This document shows positions 44,333 to 53,906 of a DNA stretch of 64,000 nucleotides, piece by piece. Origin of the DNA: Dactylococcopsis salina PCC 8305 (GTDB lineage Bacteria > Cyanobacteriota > Cyanobacteriia > Cyanobacteriales > Rubidibacteraceae); the NCBI RefSeq assembly GCF_000317615.1, contig NC_019780.1, positions 3,183,840 to 3,247,839 on the forward strand. The letters run 5' to 3'. A program made the translations under genes and the position numbers. The notes under the pieces are model-generated. The model did no database searches and had not been told where the DNA came from. It saw only the letters and a program-made list of their open reading frames with translations. The number at the start of each line of letters is the position of its first letter. Within the stretch, counting starts at the first letter, position 1.

Positions 44333-44660
44333 TGTCATTCTAGCTTCCATTACACAAGCGGACGGAAACCTGAAAAATCGTCCTGTCCTTATCCTTCGTA
44401 TCATGCCAAAGTATAAAGATTATTTAGTTTGTGGAATTAGCACACAGTTAAATCAGTATATTAAGGACTTTGACGAGATAATTTCTGTTCAGGATTCAGA
44501 TTTTGTCACCAGTGGGTTAGTTTCATCTTCAGTTATTAGACTAGGATTTCTGGCACTTCTTCCTAAAAGAAAAATTCTTGGTTTAATTGGTTCGATTTCC
44601 TCGACAAGACATCAAACACTGCTACGGAATTTAAGTCATTATCTTCTTAAGAACGTATAA
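44319..44660 (+). CDS. PemK/MazF-like toxin
   Basis: 113 residues with the MazF start GDVILASITQADGNLKNRPVLIL and the later SGLVSSSVIRLG and LLPKRKILGLIGSI, matching PemK/MazF endoribonucleases that cut mRNA. It overlaps its antitoxin by 14 bp. The pair lies between two Rpn-like genes, and may stabilise this repeat-rich, duplication-prone segment. No promoter was identified. Confidence 0.8.
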   Translation: MKEGDVILASITQADGNLKNRPVLILRIMPKYKDYLVCGISTQLNQYIKDFDEIISVQDSDFVTSGLVSSSVIRLGFLALLPKRKILGLIGSISSTRHQTLLRNLSHYLLKNV

Positions 44661-44780
44661 AACCCTTGATAAACTTCCATTATTCCCTACTTTTTTGGGA
44701 TCAAATCTAGCGGGTTATTCCATGTCGGGTTGAAAAAAAATTGCGATCGCGCATCCTGAAGGAGTAAAGGATCAAACACT

Positions 44781-44842
44781 CGATCGCCGAAGCGCCTCTC
44801 ACGCTCCTTATTTTTCTCTGGTGAAAGTCTGCGTATCCCACA
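44781..44842. repeat. Copy of the repeat that follows the Rpn-like genes
   Basis: cgatcgccgaagcgcctctc, then ctccttatttttctctggtg, ending aagtctgcgtatcccac. The same block follows copy 3 (43955-44029) and copy 4 (45777-45852), with a truncated form at 43612-43639. The gap 44661-44923 has no other feature except a gcgatcgcg site. Confidence 0.75.
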
Positions 44843-44923
44843 ATCGCGAGGATCGAGGTCTTTATTTCCAAATTAGCACCGATCGAGTGATACATTAACT
44901 CTAAGACCTATTGAACACTCACC

Positions 44924-45754
44924 GTGACTCGACATCCTTTCGACCAACTCGCGAAACAACTCCTTGAACAACTTCTCCTACCTTGCGGAGACGTGGAAAT
45001 CTCCAAAGAAGTACCAGGAGAACCCCACTTCATTGACCTTTACTTTTCTCCCCAAACCAATGTTACCCCTGATCCTCAAACTCTAGGGATTTTAGCAGCA
45101 ATGCTTCAATCTCCAGGACTCTTTGAACCGTTCCGAAATCCGCCCTCAGTTGAAGACATGGAAAGTTGTCTTCTCAAGCGACTGTGGTTGGTTTCATCTC
45201 TCCGCCGTCGTAACACTTTCAACTCTAATCATCCGCCCCTGCTTTGGATAATTGCACCGACAGTTAGTCAAAACTTTCTAAACAGCTTTAGCGCAGTCAA
45301 GAAAGAAAATTGGCTGTCTGGAATCTATGAATTAGCACCGGCTCTGAAAGCAATTATAATTGTCGTGCATCAACTGCCAAAAACATCAGAAACTCTCTGG
45401 TTAAGACTGCTGGGAAAAGGAAGAGTACAACAACAAGCGGTAGAAGAAGTGATTGCTCTACCAGAGGAAGACTCCAGACGGGCGATCGCGCTAAGATTGT
45501 TATCAATCTGGAAAGTTACCGTTGAAATGAGTCCAGAGATTCCAGAGGAGGAGGAATTAACTATGCCCATCCCACAAGCCTTTTTAGAATGGGAAAATCA
45601 AGTTGAACAACGTGGAGAACAACGGGGAATCAAAAAGGTTGCTCTCAATCTAATGCAGACAGGAATGTCTCTCTCTCAGGTTTCTGAAGTTACAGGATTA
45701 TCTTTGGAAGAAGTGCAAAACTTACAAGCAGATCACAAGGAAAATAATCAGTAA
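44924..45754 (+). CDS. Rpn-like/PD-(D/E)XK-type paralogue, copy 4
   Basis: 276 residues, GTG start, about 95 per cent identical to copy 3 (RNTFNSNHPP against RGTFNPNHPP). It differs chiefly at the hinge, where GRKEGQKEAIRTI is replaced by GEQRGIKKV. The C-terminus NLMQTGMSLSQVSEVTGLSL and stop in heptads (AAT CAG TAA TCAGTGAC) are shared. Same leader caccgtgactcgacatc as copy 3. Two near-identical pairs within 25 kb point to ongoing amplification. Confidence 0.72.
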   Translation: MTRHPFDQLAKQLLEQLLLPCGDVEISKEVPGEPHFIDLYFSPQTNVTPDPQTLGILAAMLQSPGLFEPFRNPPSVEDMESCLLKRLWLVSSLRRRNTFNSNHPPLLWIIAPTVSQNFLNSFSAVKKENWLSGIYELAPALKAIIIVVHQLPKTSETLWLRLLGKGRVQQQAVEEVIALPEEDSRRAIALRLLSIWKVTVEMSPEIPEEEELTMPIPQAFLEWENQVEQRGEQRGIKKVALNLMQTGMSLSQVSEVTGLSLEEVQNLQADHKENNQ

Positions 45755-45867
45755 TCAGTGACTAATTTTTCCCAAAATCGATCGCCGAAGCACCTCTCGC
45801 GGAGCGACATCTCACCCTCCTTATTTTTCTCTCATCAAAGTCTGCGTATCCCACCTCCCTTCAGTTT

Positions 45868-45897
45868 CCCCCCTTTCAAAGGGGGGTTAGGGGGGAT
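45868..45897. repeat. Poly-C/poly-G hairpin
   Basis: cccccctttcaaagggggg then ttaggggggat, just after the copy-4 repeat block and 17 bp before the futA stop. It may act as a terminator for the two converging genes. Confidence 0.7.
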
Positions 45898-45913
45898 AAA
45901 AAACTGAAAAAAA

Positions 45914-46966
45914 TTAAGCCCACCCCGCGCGATCCATAATTCTCACCGCTAAGGGGTTATTTTCTCCCAACTGGGAAACATTCACCATGTCCTCTTTAAA
46001 CTCGCCAAATCGAGCAATAACTGGGTCTAAAGGAACATTCGGAACAACTGGGTATTCACTGTTACTCTGAGCAAAAATCGCCTGTGCTGGCGGACTCACT
46101 AAGTATTCTAAAAAGCGAATTGCTCCCTCGCGATTCGGTGCTGTTTTAATCACCCCACCGCCACTAACATTAACATGAGTTCCCCGTCCCTCTTGATTTG
46201 GGAAAAAGACATTGATGCGGTTAAAAATCCCTGGATTACTAGCCGATCGTCCTGGCGCAAACCGCGCAAAATAGTAAGTATTGGCAACAGCCAGATCAGC
46301 CATGCCAGAAGCAGCTGCTTTAATTTGATCTGTATCACCGCCACGAGGGGGACGCGCCATATTTGCCACAATTCCTCGACACCATTCTTCTGCCGCTTCC
46401 TCTCCTAAATTAGCAATGAGAGACGCGACGAGAGATTGATTATAAACATTATTGGACGATCGAATCGCAATCCGATTCCGCCATTTCGAGGAGGCTAAAT
46501 CCTCATAAGTCGATAATTCTGAAGCATCCACCTGAGTATTGTTGTAGAGAATCACTCGCGCTCGTTTCGTTAAACTAAACCATAACCCGTCAGGATGACG
46601 AAGATTTTCAGGAATACTCCCTTCTAAAATCGGAGAAGATACTGGAGAAAAAATCCCTGCTTCTTCTGCGCGCCATAATCTCGCCGCATCCACTGTAATC
46701 AAAAGATCAGCAGGACTGTTGCGCCCCTCACTTTTAATGCGAGCGATTAGTTCATCGGCATTTCCTTCTAAAAGATTAACCCGAATCCCCGTTTGATCGG
46801 TAAAGTTTTGATAAAGTAATTCATCAGTATCGTAATGGCGAGAGGAATAAAGATTAATCTCTCCACTTTGAGCATAACTGGGTTTCGCTTGGGTCAACTG
46901 ACCTACTGTAGCGGCTGCGGTTGCTGTTCCCGCGCCAATAAAAAACCGTCTGGTAAATTTCATCAT
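45914..46966 (-). CDS. futA: Fe(III) ABC transporter substrate-binding protein FutA
   Basis: 350 residues. A twin-arginine leader (KFTRRFFIGAG, cleavage near PSYAQS) and the iron-binding periplasmic fold. Iron-ligand Tyr are visible: SSRHYDTD (about residue 44), NNVYNQS (about 174) and NTYYFARF (about 230), the pattern of FutA1/FutA2. Such proteins deliver Fe(III) to the FutBC permease, or bind iron inside the thylakoid side. No permease gene is beside it, and no clear Fur box is upstream. Two ATG codons (46966, 46963) are possible. Confidence 0.92.
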   Translation of the reverse strand: MMKFTRRFFIGAGTATAAATVGQLTQAKPSYAQSGEINLYSSRHYDTDELLYQNFTDQTGIRVNLLEGNADELIARIKSEGRNSPADLLITVDAARLWRAEEAGIFSPVSSPILEGSIPENLRHPDGLWFSLTKRARVILYNNTQVDASELSTYEDLASSKWRNRIAIRSSNNVYNQSLVASLIANLGEEAAEEWCRGIVANMARPPRGGDTDQIKAAASGMADLAVANTYYFARFAPGRSASNPGIFNRINVFFPNQEGRGTHVNVSGGGVIKTAPNREGAIRFLEYLVSPPAQAIFAQSNSEYPVVPNVPLDPVIARFGEFKEDMVNVSQLGENNPLAVRIMDRAGWA

Positions 46967-47281
46967 TAACTATAGAACAATTATTTTCAAGTCCAACTAA
47001 GAAATTCTCTCATTAATTAGAAAAATTGACAAGACTTTTCAGCAACTGTGTCTAGGAAAAATATAAAAATACAGAACTATAGCGCTAGGCAAGAGGCAAA
47101 AGCTGGAGCGTAAACTGTCTAATTTTTAATTAGGGCTTGCTGAAAAAGGCGCGATCGCGGCGTTATCAGTTGATCTCTGCGTCTGGGGAACTTATGAACG
47201 CTTCCAAACCTTACAGAAAAAACGCAATCAAGTTTCTCGTCCCCCGACGCTTCCTCTTCGCCAACAAGACTGTGTGGCAAA
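46967..47281. other. Gap with a MITE-like fragment and IS-end-like sequence
   Basis: At 47078-47101 tatagcgctaggcaagaggc plus aaaag matches the end of the 63109-63214 element with two internal deletions. At 47132-47157 agggcttgctgaaaaaggcg then cgatcg resembles 31164-31186 and looks like the end of an insertion sequence. Between 47160 and 47281 plus-strand codons (SASGELMNASKPYRKNAIKF) might be the end of a lost transposase, but this is weak. Confidence 0.5.
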
Positions 47282-49072
47282 TTACTCCATCTCCGAATCA
47301 TAAGTGGAAGCAACATACAACTCTTTTAATTGCTTCTCATCCACTGTACCTGGTGCTTCTGTTAACAGACAACTGGCTTGTTGTGTCTTCGGAAATGCTA
47401 TTACATCTCGAATGGAATCTTCTCCCGCGAGTAACATTACCAGCCGATCGAGTCCATAAGCAATTCCCCCGTGTGGTGGTGTGCCAAAATCAAAGGCTTC
47501 GAGAAGGAAACCAAATTTTTCTTCTGCTTTTTCTAGGGATAAACCGATCGCAGCGAAAACTTTTTCTTGAATATCTCGCTGATAAATTCTGAGACTACCG
47601 CCACCAATTTCAATCCCATTATAAACTAAATCGTAGGCTCGCGCTCGTGCAGTTTTAATGTCGTCTAAATCTTCAGAATTTGGGGCTGTAAACGGGTGAT
47701 GGAGAGACTCTAAACGCTTCTCGTCGGGATTCCATTCAAACATCGGAAACTCGGTCACCCACAACAAATTAATGGCAGTTTCATCAATTAAATTTAATTC
47801 TTCTCCTAAGACTTGACGCACTCGATCGAGCGACTTATTAACCGTAATGGTATCCCCAGCACCAAATAATAATAAATGTCCAGGTTTTGCGCCAGTGCGT
47901 CGTAATAATTCCGCTTTTTGTTCTTCCGTTAAATTATCTTTAATCGCCCCGATCGTGTCGATTTCCATTCCTTCGCGCACTCGCACATAAGCTAATCCTT
48001 TCGCACCAGCTGCGGCTGCTTCCTTAAACAAGTCACCACCGGTTTTAATCTGAACATTAGAAATTTGCTCATTTCCACCAGGAATCGGTAGAACTTTCAC
48101 TAAACCGCCGCTTTTTACCGCACCAGAAAAGACTTTAAACCCAGAATCTTGGACAATATCCGACACATTGACCAATTCTAAGCCGAAACGGGTGTCAGGG
48201 CGATCGGTGCCATATTTTGCCATTGCTTCATTGTAGGTTAAACGGGGGAACGGACGAGAGAGTTCGATTCCTTTTACCTGTTTGAAAATATGACAGACGA
48301 GACGTTCATTGAGATCAATAATTTCATCTTCCGAGAGAAAACTCATTTCCATGTCAAGCTGTGTAAACTCGGGTTGCCGATCGGCGCGTAAGTCTTCATC
48401 GCGGAAACAACGGGCGATTTGATAGTATCGATCGAAGCCAGACACCATCAATAACTGCTTAAAGAGTTGTGGCGACTGGGGAAGGGCGAACCATTGTCCA
48501 GGATTCACACGAGAGGGAACTAAATAGTCTCTCGCGCCTTCAGGAGTCGAACGGGTGAGGATGGGCGTTTCTACCTCAGCGAAGTTTTCCTCGTCTTCTA
48601 GGAAGCGTCGAATTGCTTTTACGACTTGATGACGCAAATGAAGATTTTTGTTGAGTCGATCGCGCCGTAAATCTAGATAGCGATATTTGAGGCGAATATT
48701 CTCCCTGACGGTATCTGCTTCCTCACTGGAAATCTGAAACGGAAGTTGTTTTCGCACCGCATTTAAAACTTCGATCGCATCGGCATAAACTTCGACATCT
48801 CCTGTGGGAAGATTAGGATTAAGGGAGTCTTCTGGACGTTGACTGACACGACCAGTTACTTTAATCACATACTCATTACGGATGCTTTCTGCTTGTGGAT
48901 AAGAGTCGGGAGTCCGTTCCGGATCGCTTACAATTTGAATAATTCCCGCGCGATCGCGCACATCTAAAAACACAACGCCACCGTGATCTCTGCGTCGATC
49001 GACCCAACCATATAAAGTTACTGTCTCACCAATATTTGAGTTTCGTAAGTCTCCGCAATAGTATGTTCGCAT
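47282..49072 (-). CDS. aspS: Aspartyl-tRNA synthetase
   Basis: 596 residues, class II synthetase. N-terminal OB anticodon-binding domain ([21 protein letters not shown]), the motif 2 region [18 protein letters not shown] (about residue 219), the bacterial GAD insert (about 300-420) and motif 3 [18 protein letters not shown] (about 553-570). Length is that of bacterial AspRS. The leader on the minus strand (AACAATT, AACTAAA and similar) is weakly heptad-like. Confidence 0.96.
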   Translation of the reverse strand: MRTYYCGDLRNSNIGETVTLYGWVDRRRDHGGVVFLDVRDRAGIIQIVSDPERTPDSYPQAESIRNEYVIKVTGRVSQRPEDSLNPNLPTGDVEVYADAIEVLNAVRKQLPFQISSEEADTVRENIRLKYRYLDLRRDRLNKNLHLRHQVVKAIRRFLEDEENFAEVETPILTRSTPEGARDYLVPSRVNPGQWFALPQSPQLFKQLLMVSGFDRYYQIARCFRDEDLRADRQPEFTQLDMEMSFLSEDEIIDLNERLVCHIFKQVKGIELSRPFPRLTYNEAMAKYGTDRPDTRFGLELVNVSDIVQDSGFKVFSGAVKSGGLVKVLPIPGGNEQISNVQIKTGGDLFKEAAAAGAKGLAYVRVREGMEIDTIGAIKDNLTEEQKAELLRRTGAKPGHLLLFGAGDTITVNKSLDRVRQVLGEELNLIDETAINLLWVTEFPMFEWNPDEKRLESLHHPFTAPNSEDLDDIKTARARAYDLVYNGIEIGGGSLRIYQRDIQEKVFAAIGLSLEKAEEKFGFLLEAFDFGTPPHGGIAYGLDRLVMLLAGEDSIRDVIAFPKTQQASCLLTEAPGTVDEKQLKELYVASTYDSEME

Positions 49073-49139
49073 CTTCGTTAATTGTTCTTGGTTCTTTAGT
49101 TAATTGTTATTTATCAATTGTCTCTTGTCAATTGTTCAA

Positions 49140-49424
49140 TTACTCTTCTGGTAAATCGGACAGTTTTGTAAACGCTTCTAACATCACTTCTTGACGGGCT
49201 AAAACTTGATTAATTTTATGAGAAAGTTGATAATAGTTGCTGCGAACTTCGCCTTTTAGCTGACTTACTTCTTCTCTCAATCGATCGAACTCATCACTTA
49301 AACTATCGAATCCTTCAGAAATATGACCTCCTGGTTCAACATCTATTTTTAAAGTTCTAACTTCTTCAGAAAGTCTTTGCATTTCTCGTTTGAGTTCATT
49401 AATTTTTCGGTTTGCTTCTGTCAT
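49140..49424 (-). CDS. Small coiled-coil protein
   Basis: 94 residues, almost all alpha-helical heptads: ANRKINELKREMQRLSEEV, then FDRLREEVSQLKGEVRSNYY. No signal or membrane segment. Not recognised as a named family. Its ATG lies 6 nt from a 138-bp heptamer array that occupies the whole upstream side. It precedes aspS on the same strand with a 67-bp gap. Confidence 0.6.
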   Translation of the reverse strand: MTEANRKINELKREMQRLSEEVRTLKIDVEPGGHISEGFDSLSDEFDRLREEVSQLKGEVRSNYYQLSHKINQVLARQEVMLEAFTKLSDLPEE

Positions 49425-49430
49425 TTTTTC

Positions 49431-49568
49431 GTTATTCGTTATTCGTTATTCGTTATTCGTTATTCGTTATTCGTTATTCGTTATTCGTTATTCGTTATTC
49501 GTTATTCGTTATTCGTTATTCGTTATTCGTTATTCGTTATTCGTTATTCGTTATTCGTTATTCGTTAT
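49431..49568. repeat. 138-bp array of about 20 perfect 7-bp units
   Basis: Nearly 20 uninterrupted GTTATTC units (GAATAAC on the minus strand), followed directly by a poly-C/poly-G hairpin (49569-49600). On the minus strand the array ends GAAAAA before the ATG of the coiled-coil gene at 49424. All three plus frames are open through it, so the apparent proteins (SLFVIRY repeats) are artefacts. Confidence 0.95.
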
Positions 49569-49697
49569 CCCCCCCCTTTCAAAGGGGGGTTAGGGGGGAT
49601 TAATTGATTTAAGATTACTATAGTTAGCCATTTTAACACTTCATCTAAGGTTTAAATTTATCTGTTATTATGTAATTTTATATGACTCAATAAAGAT

Positions 49698-50030
49698 ATG
49701 GCTACAGAAACAGACTTCGCTCGAATCTTGGAAAGACTTGAACAAAAAATTGATTCTCAAGCTGAACGACTTGAACAAAAAATTGATTCTCAAACGGAAC
49801 GACTCGAACAAAAAATTGATTCTCAAGGTGAGAAACTACAATCTATTGATACTCGGTTAGCAAGAGTAGAAGAAAAAACAGATGGCTTAGGAGAACGATT
49901 AGAGAAAATTGAAGGAAATCTCGAAAGGCAAGATAACCGACTTTGGACATATTTGACAACTACCACTGTCACTCTTTTAGGCGGTTTACTGGCAATTTTA
50001 GGGAGATTTTTGTTGTTTCCTCATCAATAA
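49698..50030 (+). CDS. Hendecad coiled-coil protein with C-terminal membrane anchor
   Basis: 110 residues. Three 11-residue repeats (ERLEQKIDSQA and variants; residues about 12-44) are coded by nearly identical 33-bp units, followed by a less regular coiled coil and one hydrophobic helix (about 85-106, TTTTVTLLGGLLAILG) near the C-terminus. The 11-residue period gives a right-handed coil. Topology with the long part in the cytoplasm is likely. Not a recognised family; the protein could be a small scaffold or an IS/phage-derived tail-like sequence. Confidence 0.65.
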   Translation: MATETDFARILERLEQKIDSQAERLEQKIDSQTERLEQKIDSQGEKLQSIDTRLARVEEKTDGLGERLEKIEGNLERQDNRLWTYLTTTTVTLLGGLLAILGRFLLFPHQ

Positions 50031-50085
50031 TGTTAGCAACAAATACAATTAAGATGATGACTGATAACTATTCACGACTGATTCC

Positions 50086-50123
50086 CCATTCTTCCCCTTG
50101 AATCAAGGTATGAACTTGCCATT
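50086..50123. repeat. 38-bp duplicate of the nadB 3' end
   Basis: ccattcttccccttgaatca and the next 18 bp repeat 50201-50238 with one mismatch; the latter lies inside the nadB coding end. A TAGGTTGGGTG...CCCAACAC element (50140-50174) lies between the two copies. Confidence 0.85.
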
Positions 50124-50188
50124 CAAGAAAACGTAGAAAACGTAGGTTGGGTGAAGCAAAGCGAAACCCAACACAAATTAGTCATTAG

Positions 50189-51817
50189 TCAACTGGTGCG
50201 CCATTCTTCCCCTCGAATCAAGGTATGAACTTGCCATTTGGAGCGCGATCGAGGATAATCAGAACGATAATGACCACCACGACTTTCCTCTCGAAATAAA
50301 GCACTTTTCAAGACTAAATAAGCAACATCTAAAAGGTTAAATATTTCTCCAGCTTCACGTAACTTTTCTTCTGCTGTGGGATTTTGAAATTGGATAGAAT
50401 TTAGACTTTCCCCTCGAAAAAAATCAGCAATTGGCAACGTCGAAACTTTTTCTCGCCATTCTTGAACCTGTTCTAAACCCAGCTTTAATTCTTTTTCTGT
50501 GCGACAAATTCCCGCACAATCCCACACTAAAACCCTCACTGCTTCTCGTAACTCTTCTAAATCAGAAACATCTTCCATCCAACTCTCATCAGTAAAAGTA
50601 AAAAACTGTTTTTGAGGAGAAGAATCAGAAACGTTTTCTATCTCCATTTCCTTAAACCGTTGTCCAAACACTAAACATTCCAACAGAGAATTACTCGCCA
50701 AACGATTCGCCCCATGAACTCCCGTATTGGCTGTTTCTCCCACCGCATACAATCTTGGGATCGAAGTCTCACTATTGACATCTACTGCAATCCCTCCCAT
50801 CCAATAATGCGCCGCTGGGGCGACAGGAATTGGCTGAGAAAAGATATCAATGCCATGTGATTTACAAACTTTGATAATATTCGGAAAGCGATATTGGATG
50901 CGATCGGGCGGAATCGGGCGTAAATCCAAGTAAACATAAGCATGAGCGGGATCATCGGCGGTTTTTTGCAGATGATTGTAAACCGCACGACTAACCACAT
51001 CACGAGGGGCTAACTCCCCATCAGGATGATAGTCAAAGGCGAAACGATAACCGTTTTCATCCACTAAATGCGCTCCCTCTCCTCGCACTGCTTCTGTAAT
51101 TAAAAAACGCGGTGCGCCAGCTTTCGTTAAAGCAGTGGGATGAAACTGGAAAAACTCCACATCTCGTAATAACGCACCGACACGCCATGCTAAGGCGACA
51201 CCATCTCCAGTGCTGACGGTGGGATTCGTGGTTTGGGCGAAAACTTGTCCTCCTCCTCCTGTTGCTAAAATGACCGCCGTTGCTTGGAGGGGATAAACTT
51301 GGTTTTGGTGTAAAATTGAAACTCCCTGACAGTGTTTCGTCTCAGGATCAAGGTTTAATTTGAGAACGAGCGCTTGCGGAATAACGGTAATATTATCACG
51401 AGCCAAGACTTGTTCGGTGAGAGTGTTGACAATGGCTCGTCCAGTGGTATCGGCGGCATGAAGTACACGGGGATGAGAATGAGCCGCCTCTAACGTCATC
51501 GCGAGGTCTTCCCCTGTTCGATCGAAGTTTACCCCTAACTCGACTAAAGTTTCAATACTCGTCGCTGCATTCTCCACTAAAAACTTCACCGCTTCGGGGA
51601 TACATAACCCGGCTCCCGCTTTGAGGGTATCTTGATAATGATGATCGGGAGAATCCCCAGGCGCGATCGCAGCCGCAACTCCTCCCTGCGCCCAGTCACT
51701 CGCGCCAATTTTTAGATCATCCTTACTCACAATGGCGACTCGCAAATGCTGAGGAAGACAAAGCGCGGTGTAGAGTCCGGCAGCCCCTGCCCCAACGATG
51801 ATAATATCAAACTGCAT
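50189..51817 (-). CDS. nadB: L-aspartate oxidase
   Basis: 542 residues, FAD enzyme making iminoaspartate for NAD synthesis. FAD-binding DIIIVGAGAAGLYTALCL at the start, then DWAQGGVAAAI and the HSHPRVLHAADTTGRAI substrate region (about residue 112), ATGGGGQVF, and HGANRLASNSLLE (about 370). Length is normal. The stop codon is TGA in CCAGT TGA CTAATGA, another heptad-like setting. The last 12 codons are repeated downstream (50086-50123). Confidence 0.95.
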   Translation of the reverse strand: MQFDIIIVGAGAAGLYTALCLPQHLRVAIVSKDDLKIGASDWAQGGVAAAIAPGDSPDHHYQDTLKAGAGLCIPEAVKFLVENAATSIETLVELGVNFDRTGEDLAMTLEAAHSHPRVLHAADTTGRAIVNTLTEQVLARDNITVIPQALVLKLNLDPETKHCQGVSILHQNQVYPLQATAVILATGGGGQVFAQTTNPTVSTGDGVALAWRVGALLRDVEFFQFHPTALTKAGAPRFLITEAVRGEGAHLVDENGYRFAFDYHPDGELAPRDVVSRAVYNHLQKTADDPAHAYVYLDLRPIPPDRIQYRFPNIIKVCKSHGIDIFSQPIPVAPAAHYWMGGIAVDVNSETSIPRLYAVGETANTGVHGANRLASNSLLECLVFGQRFKEMEIENVSDSSPQKQFFTFTDESWMEDVSDLEELREAVRVLVWDCAGICRTEKELKLGLEQVQEWREKVSTLPIADFFRGESLNSIQFQNPTAEEKLREAGEIFNLLDVAYLVLKSALFREESRGGHYRSDYPRSRSKWQVHTLIRGEEWRTS

Positions 51818-52755
51818 GATGATGGGAAGTTCCCTTACCTAATTTAATTGTGATTATTCTAATCTATTTTAATCCGTTTTTCTTTCAAGTCTAATTGCAT
51901 TTATAGATTTTTATTCACTTTATAAAAATATAATAGTTAATGTAGTAACTGATCATCATTAAAATTACATTTCAATTCTTAACTACTCTCTCTATATCTG
52001 TAGTTTTTCACATCTTCTACAGAAATTTCTTCACTAGAAACAATTTTATAATGCTTTTCTTGAACTACTTTTATTTGACCTTCTTCTAGAGTTAATTCAA
52101 AAAGAACAATTAAGTCATTAGAGAGAAATTGAGCAGATACTGAGCGACAAATTAAGTCACCAAAAACCTCATCACAGTAAGCAATATCTTGTCTAGTTTG
52201 TATTACACTCAACTGATCTTTGCCAATTTTGGCTTGTACTGGTACAACAAAATGTGATCCATTACTATTGAGTCCGACATAAATTTCATCAATCTCCACT
52301 TGTCCAATACCAGTAACAGTAGTTCTTAGATGATTTTGTAAAGAATATGCAGTAATGCCTAAAAAAATATCTATTAGACGATTATACCTAATTTTAGTAA
52401 GTAAAGACTGCTCATCTCCTAATGAGTATCTTGTAATAATCTCTGGTGTTGCTTCTGGAACTTTAATATAAATTAAAGCATTATTGGGAATAATGCGGTT
52501 AACAGTATCCAGTACAAAACGATATTTCCCTTTTCCTACAGATTCTATAATCCATTCCCATCCTAAAGATTGCGTATTTAAAATTTCTCTAGGAAGTGGC
52601 TTACGAAAACGATAGCTATACAAAATATCACCAATATTCTTAGGGTTAACATTTAGGCTATCACATACTTCATACAGTTCCTCACGAGTAAACTCAAAAT
52701 AAGTTATACCTTCTTTATAGTATTTTTTGAAAATTGTTGTAATTACTTCTTCATA

Positions 52756-53878
52756 AGCAGTTAGGTAAAATGAATTGCTTAATGTAGTATAATTTAGATA
52801 GGGTTAAAAAGACCAAGTAAAATAGATTGTGTTTAGCGCATTTTAGCAAATTGGGGTTGCCTCGATCGAAAATTATGAGATTTATTAGAGACTTAAATCC
52901 AGAAACACAGAGCCTTCTTACAAGAATTAGTTGTCAAAGTAAATCCCTTCAAGTAAGAAATCGAGCTAAATGTATTTTGTTGAGTTCCCAGAAATTTACA
53001 ATTGACCAGTTAAAGGTAATCTTTAACGTCGATCGAAAAACCATATATAACTGGTTAACGCGATGGGAAGATCAAAATCTTAAGGGCTTATATAATCAAA
53101 AAGGTGTGGGGAGAAAACCCAAATTAAGTCAAGAGCAAAAAGAACAAGTCAAAACTTGGGTAAAGGAAAATCCAAAGTCTCTCAATCAAGTTCAAAATAA
53201 AATTCAAAAAGAATGGGGGATTGAGATTAGTAAAGATACGATAAAAAGAATTATAAAGAAGTTGAATATGCTCTGGAAAAGGATGAAGAGAGGAATCAGT
53301 AAAAGCCCATATGAATGGGAATTAGAGGTAAAACTACCTCGGTTGGAAGAATTAAAAAAGCAAGCTCAAAAAGGAGATATTGCAATCAAATACTTAGATG
53401 AAAGTGGATTTTCTCTCAAGCCTGATGTTCCCTATGCGTGGCAGGAGAAAGGAGAAAGAATAACTTTGAAAAGCTGTCAAAGTAAGAGAATAAGTGTCTT
53501 GGGGTTAATGGATTGTGATTATCATTTAGATTACGAAATATATCAAGGGACAATTAAAAGTGATACCGTTATTAAGTTTTTAGATAAAATTAGTGAAAAC
53601 TTAACGAAAGTTACCGTAGTAGTTCTCGATCAAGCATCAATTCACACGAGCGATGAATTTGTAGAAAAACTGGAAGAATGGAGAGCAAAAAAATTGGAAA
53701 TTTTCTGGTTACCCCCTTATTCTCCTAAATATAACTTAATCGAAATTCTCTGGAGATTTATCAAATATGAGTGGATTGAAGTTTCAGCTTACGACAGTTG
53801 GAAGAATCTTATTAAATACCTAGAAAAAGTGTTGGATAATTTTGGAGCTGAGTATGCAATTCATTTTGCATAGGTGCT
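52756..53878 (+). mobile_element. IS630-family element, 1123 bp, flanked by TA
   Basis: TA dinucleotides at 52754-52755 and 53879-53880 are the expected IS630/Tc1 target duplication. Ends are imperfect inverted repeats (19 of 23 match): agcagttaggtaaaatgaat at left, and agcacctatgcaaaatgaat on the other strand at right. A full transposase gene lies inside. The insertion breaks the restriction gene, in opposite orientation to it. Confidence 0.9.
52875..53873 (+). CDS. IS630 family transposase
   Basis: 332 residues from the ATG at 52875 (a TTG at 52827 in frame is less likely). N-terminal HTH domain with FTIDQLKVIFNVDRKTIYNW (about residues 42-61), then the DDE catalytic part: KYLDESGFSLKP, VVLDQASIHTS and the NLIEILWRFIKYEW Glu. 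YSPKYNLIE is typical of IS630. Full length and no frameshift, so probably active. Confidence 0.92.
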   Translation: MRFIRDLNPETQSLLTRISCQSKSLQVRNRAKCILLSSQKFTIDQLKVIFNVDRKTIYNWLTRWEDQNLKGLYNQKGVGRKPKLSQEQKEQVKTWVKENPKSLNQVQNKIQKEWGIEISKDTIKRIIKKLNMLWKRMKRGISKSPYEWELEVKLPRLEELKKQAQKGDIAIKYLDESGFSLKPDVPYAWQEKGERITLKSCQSKRISVLGLMDCDYHLDYEIYQGTIKSDTVIKFLDKISENLTKVTVVVLDQASIHTSDEFVEKLEEWRAKKLEIFWLPPYSPKYNLIEILWRFIKYEWIEVSAYDSWKNLIKYLEKVLDNFGAEYAIHFA

Positions 53879-53906
53879 TATATACCTTTTTTCTGATCTG
53901 CCATAT

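Larger units (their letters stand above)
51979..53904 (-). pseudogene. Type II restriction endonuclease gene split by IS630
   Basis: The 3' part (51979-52755) codes 258 residues and reads openly upstream of any start codon to the IS border (TREELYEVCDSLNVNPKNIG, LYSYRFRKPLPREIL). The 5' part is at 53881-53904. Joining 52755 to 53881, as if the IS and one TA were removed, restores a 266-residue frame starting MADQKKGIYEEVITT at 53904, just 2 nt after the methyltransferase stop. The core VEIDEIYVG...VVPVQAK fits a PD-(D/E)XK nuclease with Q-x-K, as in BglII. A TTG at 52623 could give a shortened, probably inactive product. Specificity unknown. Confidence 0.85.

Noticed and set aside
46967..47080. 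Fur box ahead of futA
   Set aside because: No 19-bp GATAATGATAATCATTATC-like sequence could be seen.
47137..47592. Plus-strand 151-residue frame as transposase
   Set aside because: Most of it is antisense to aspS; only the first 45 residues could be relic, and these match nothing I know.
49377..49607. Three overlapping plus-strand frames with SLFVIRY repeats
   Set aside because: All are translations of the 7-bp array; no start signal or non-repeat domain.
51979..52623. 214-residue protein from the TTG at 52623 as an intact gene
   Set aside because: Coding-like sequence continues upstream to the IS border, and joining across the IS gives a natural ATG start; the short form is a fragment.
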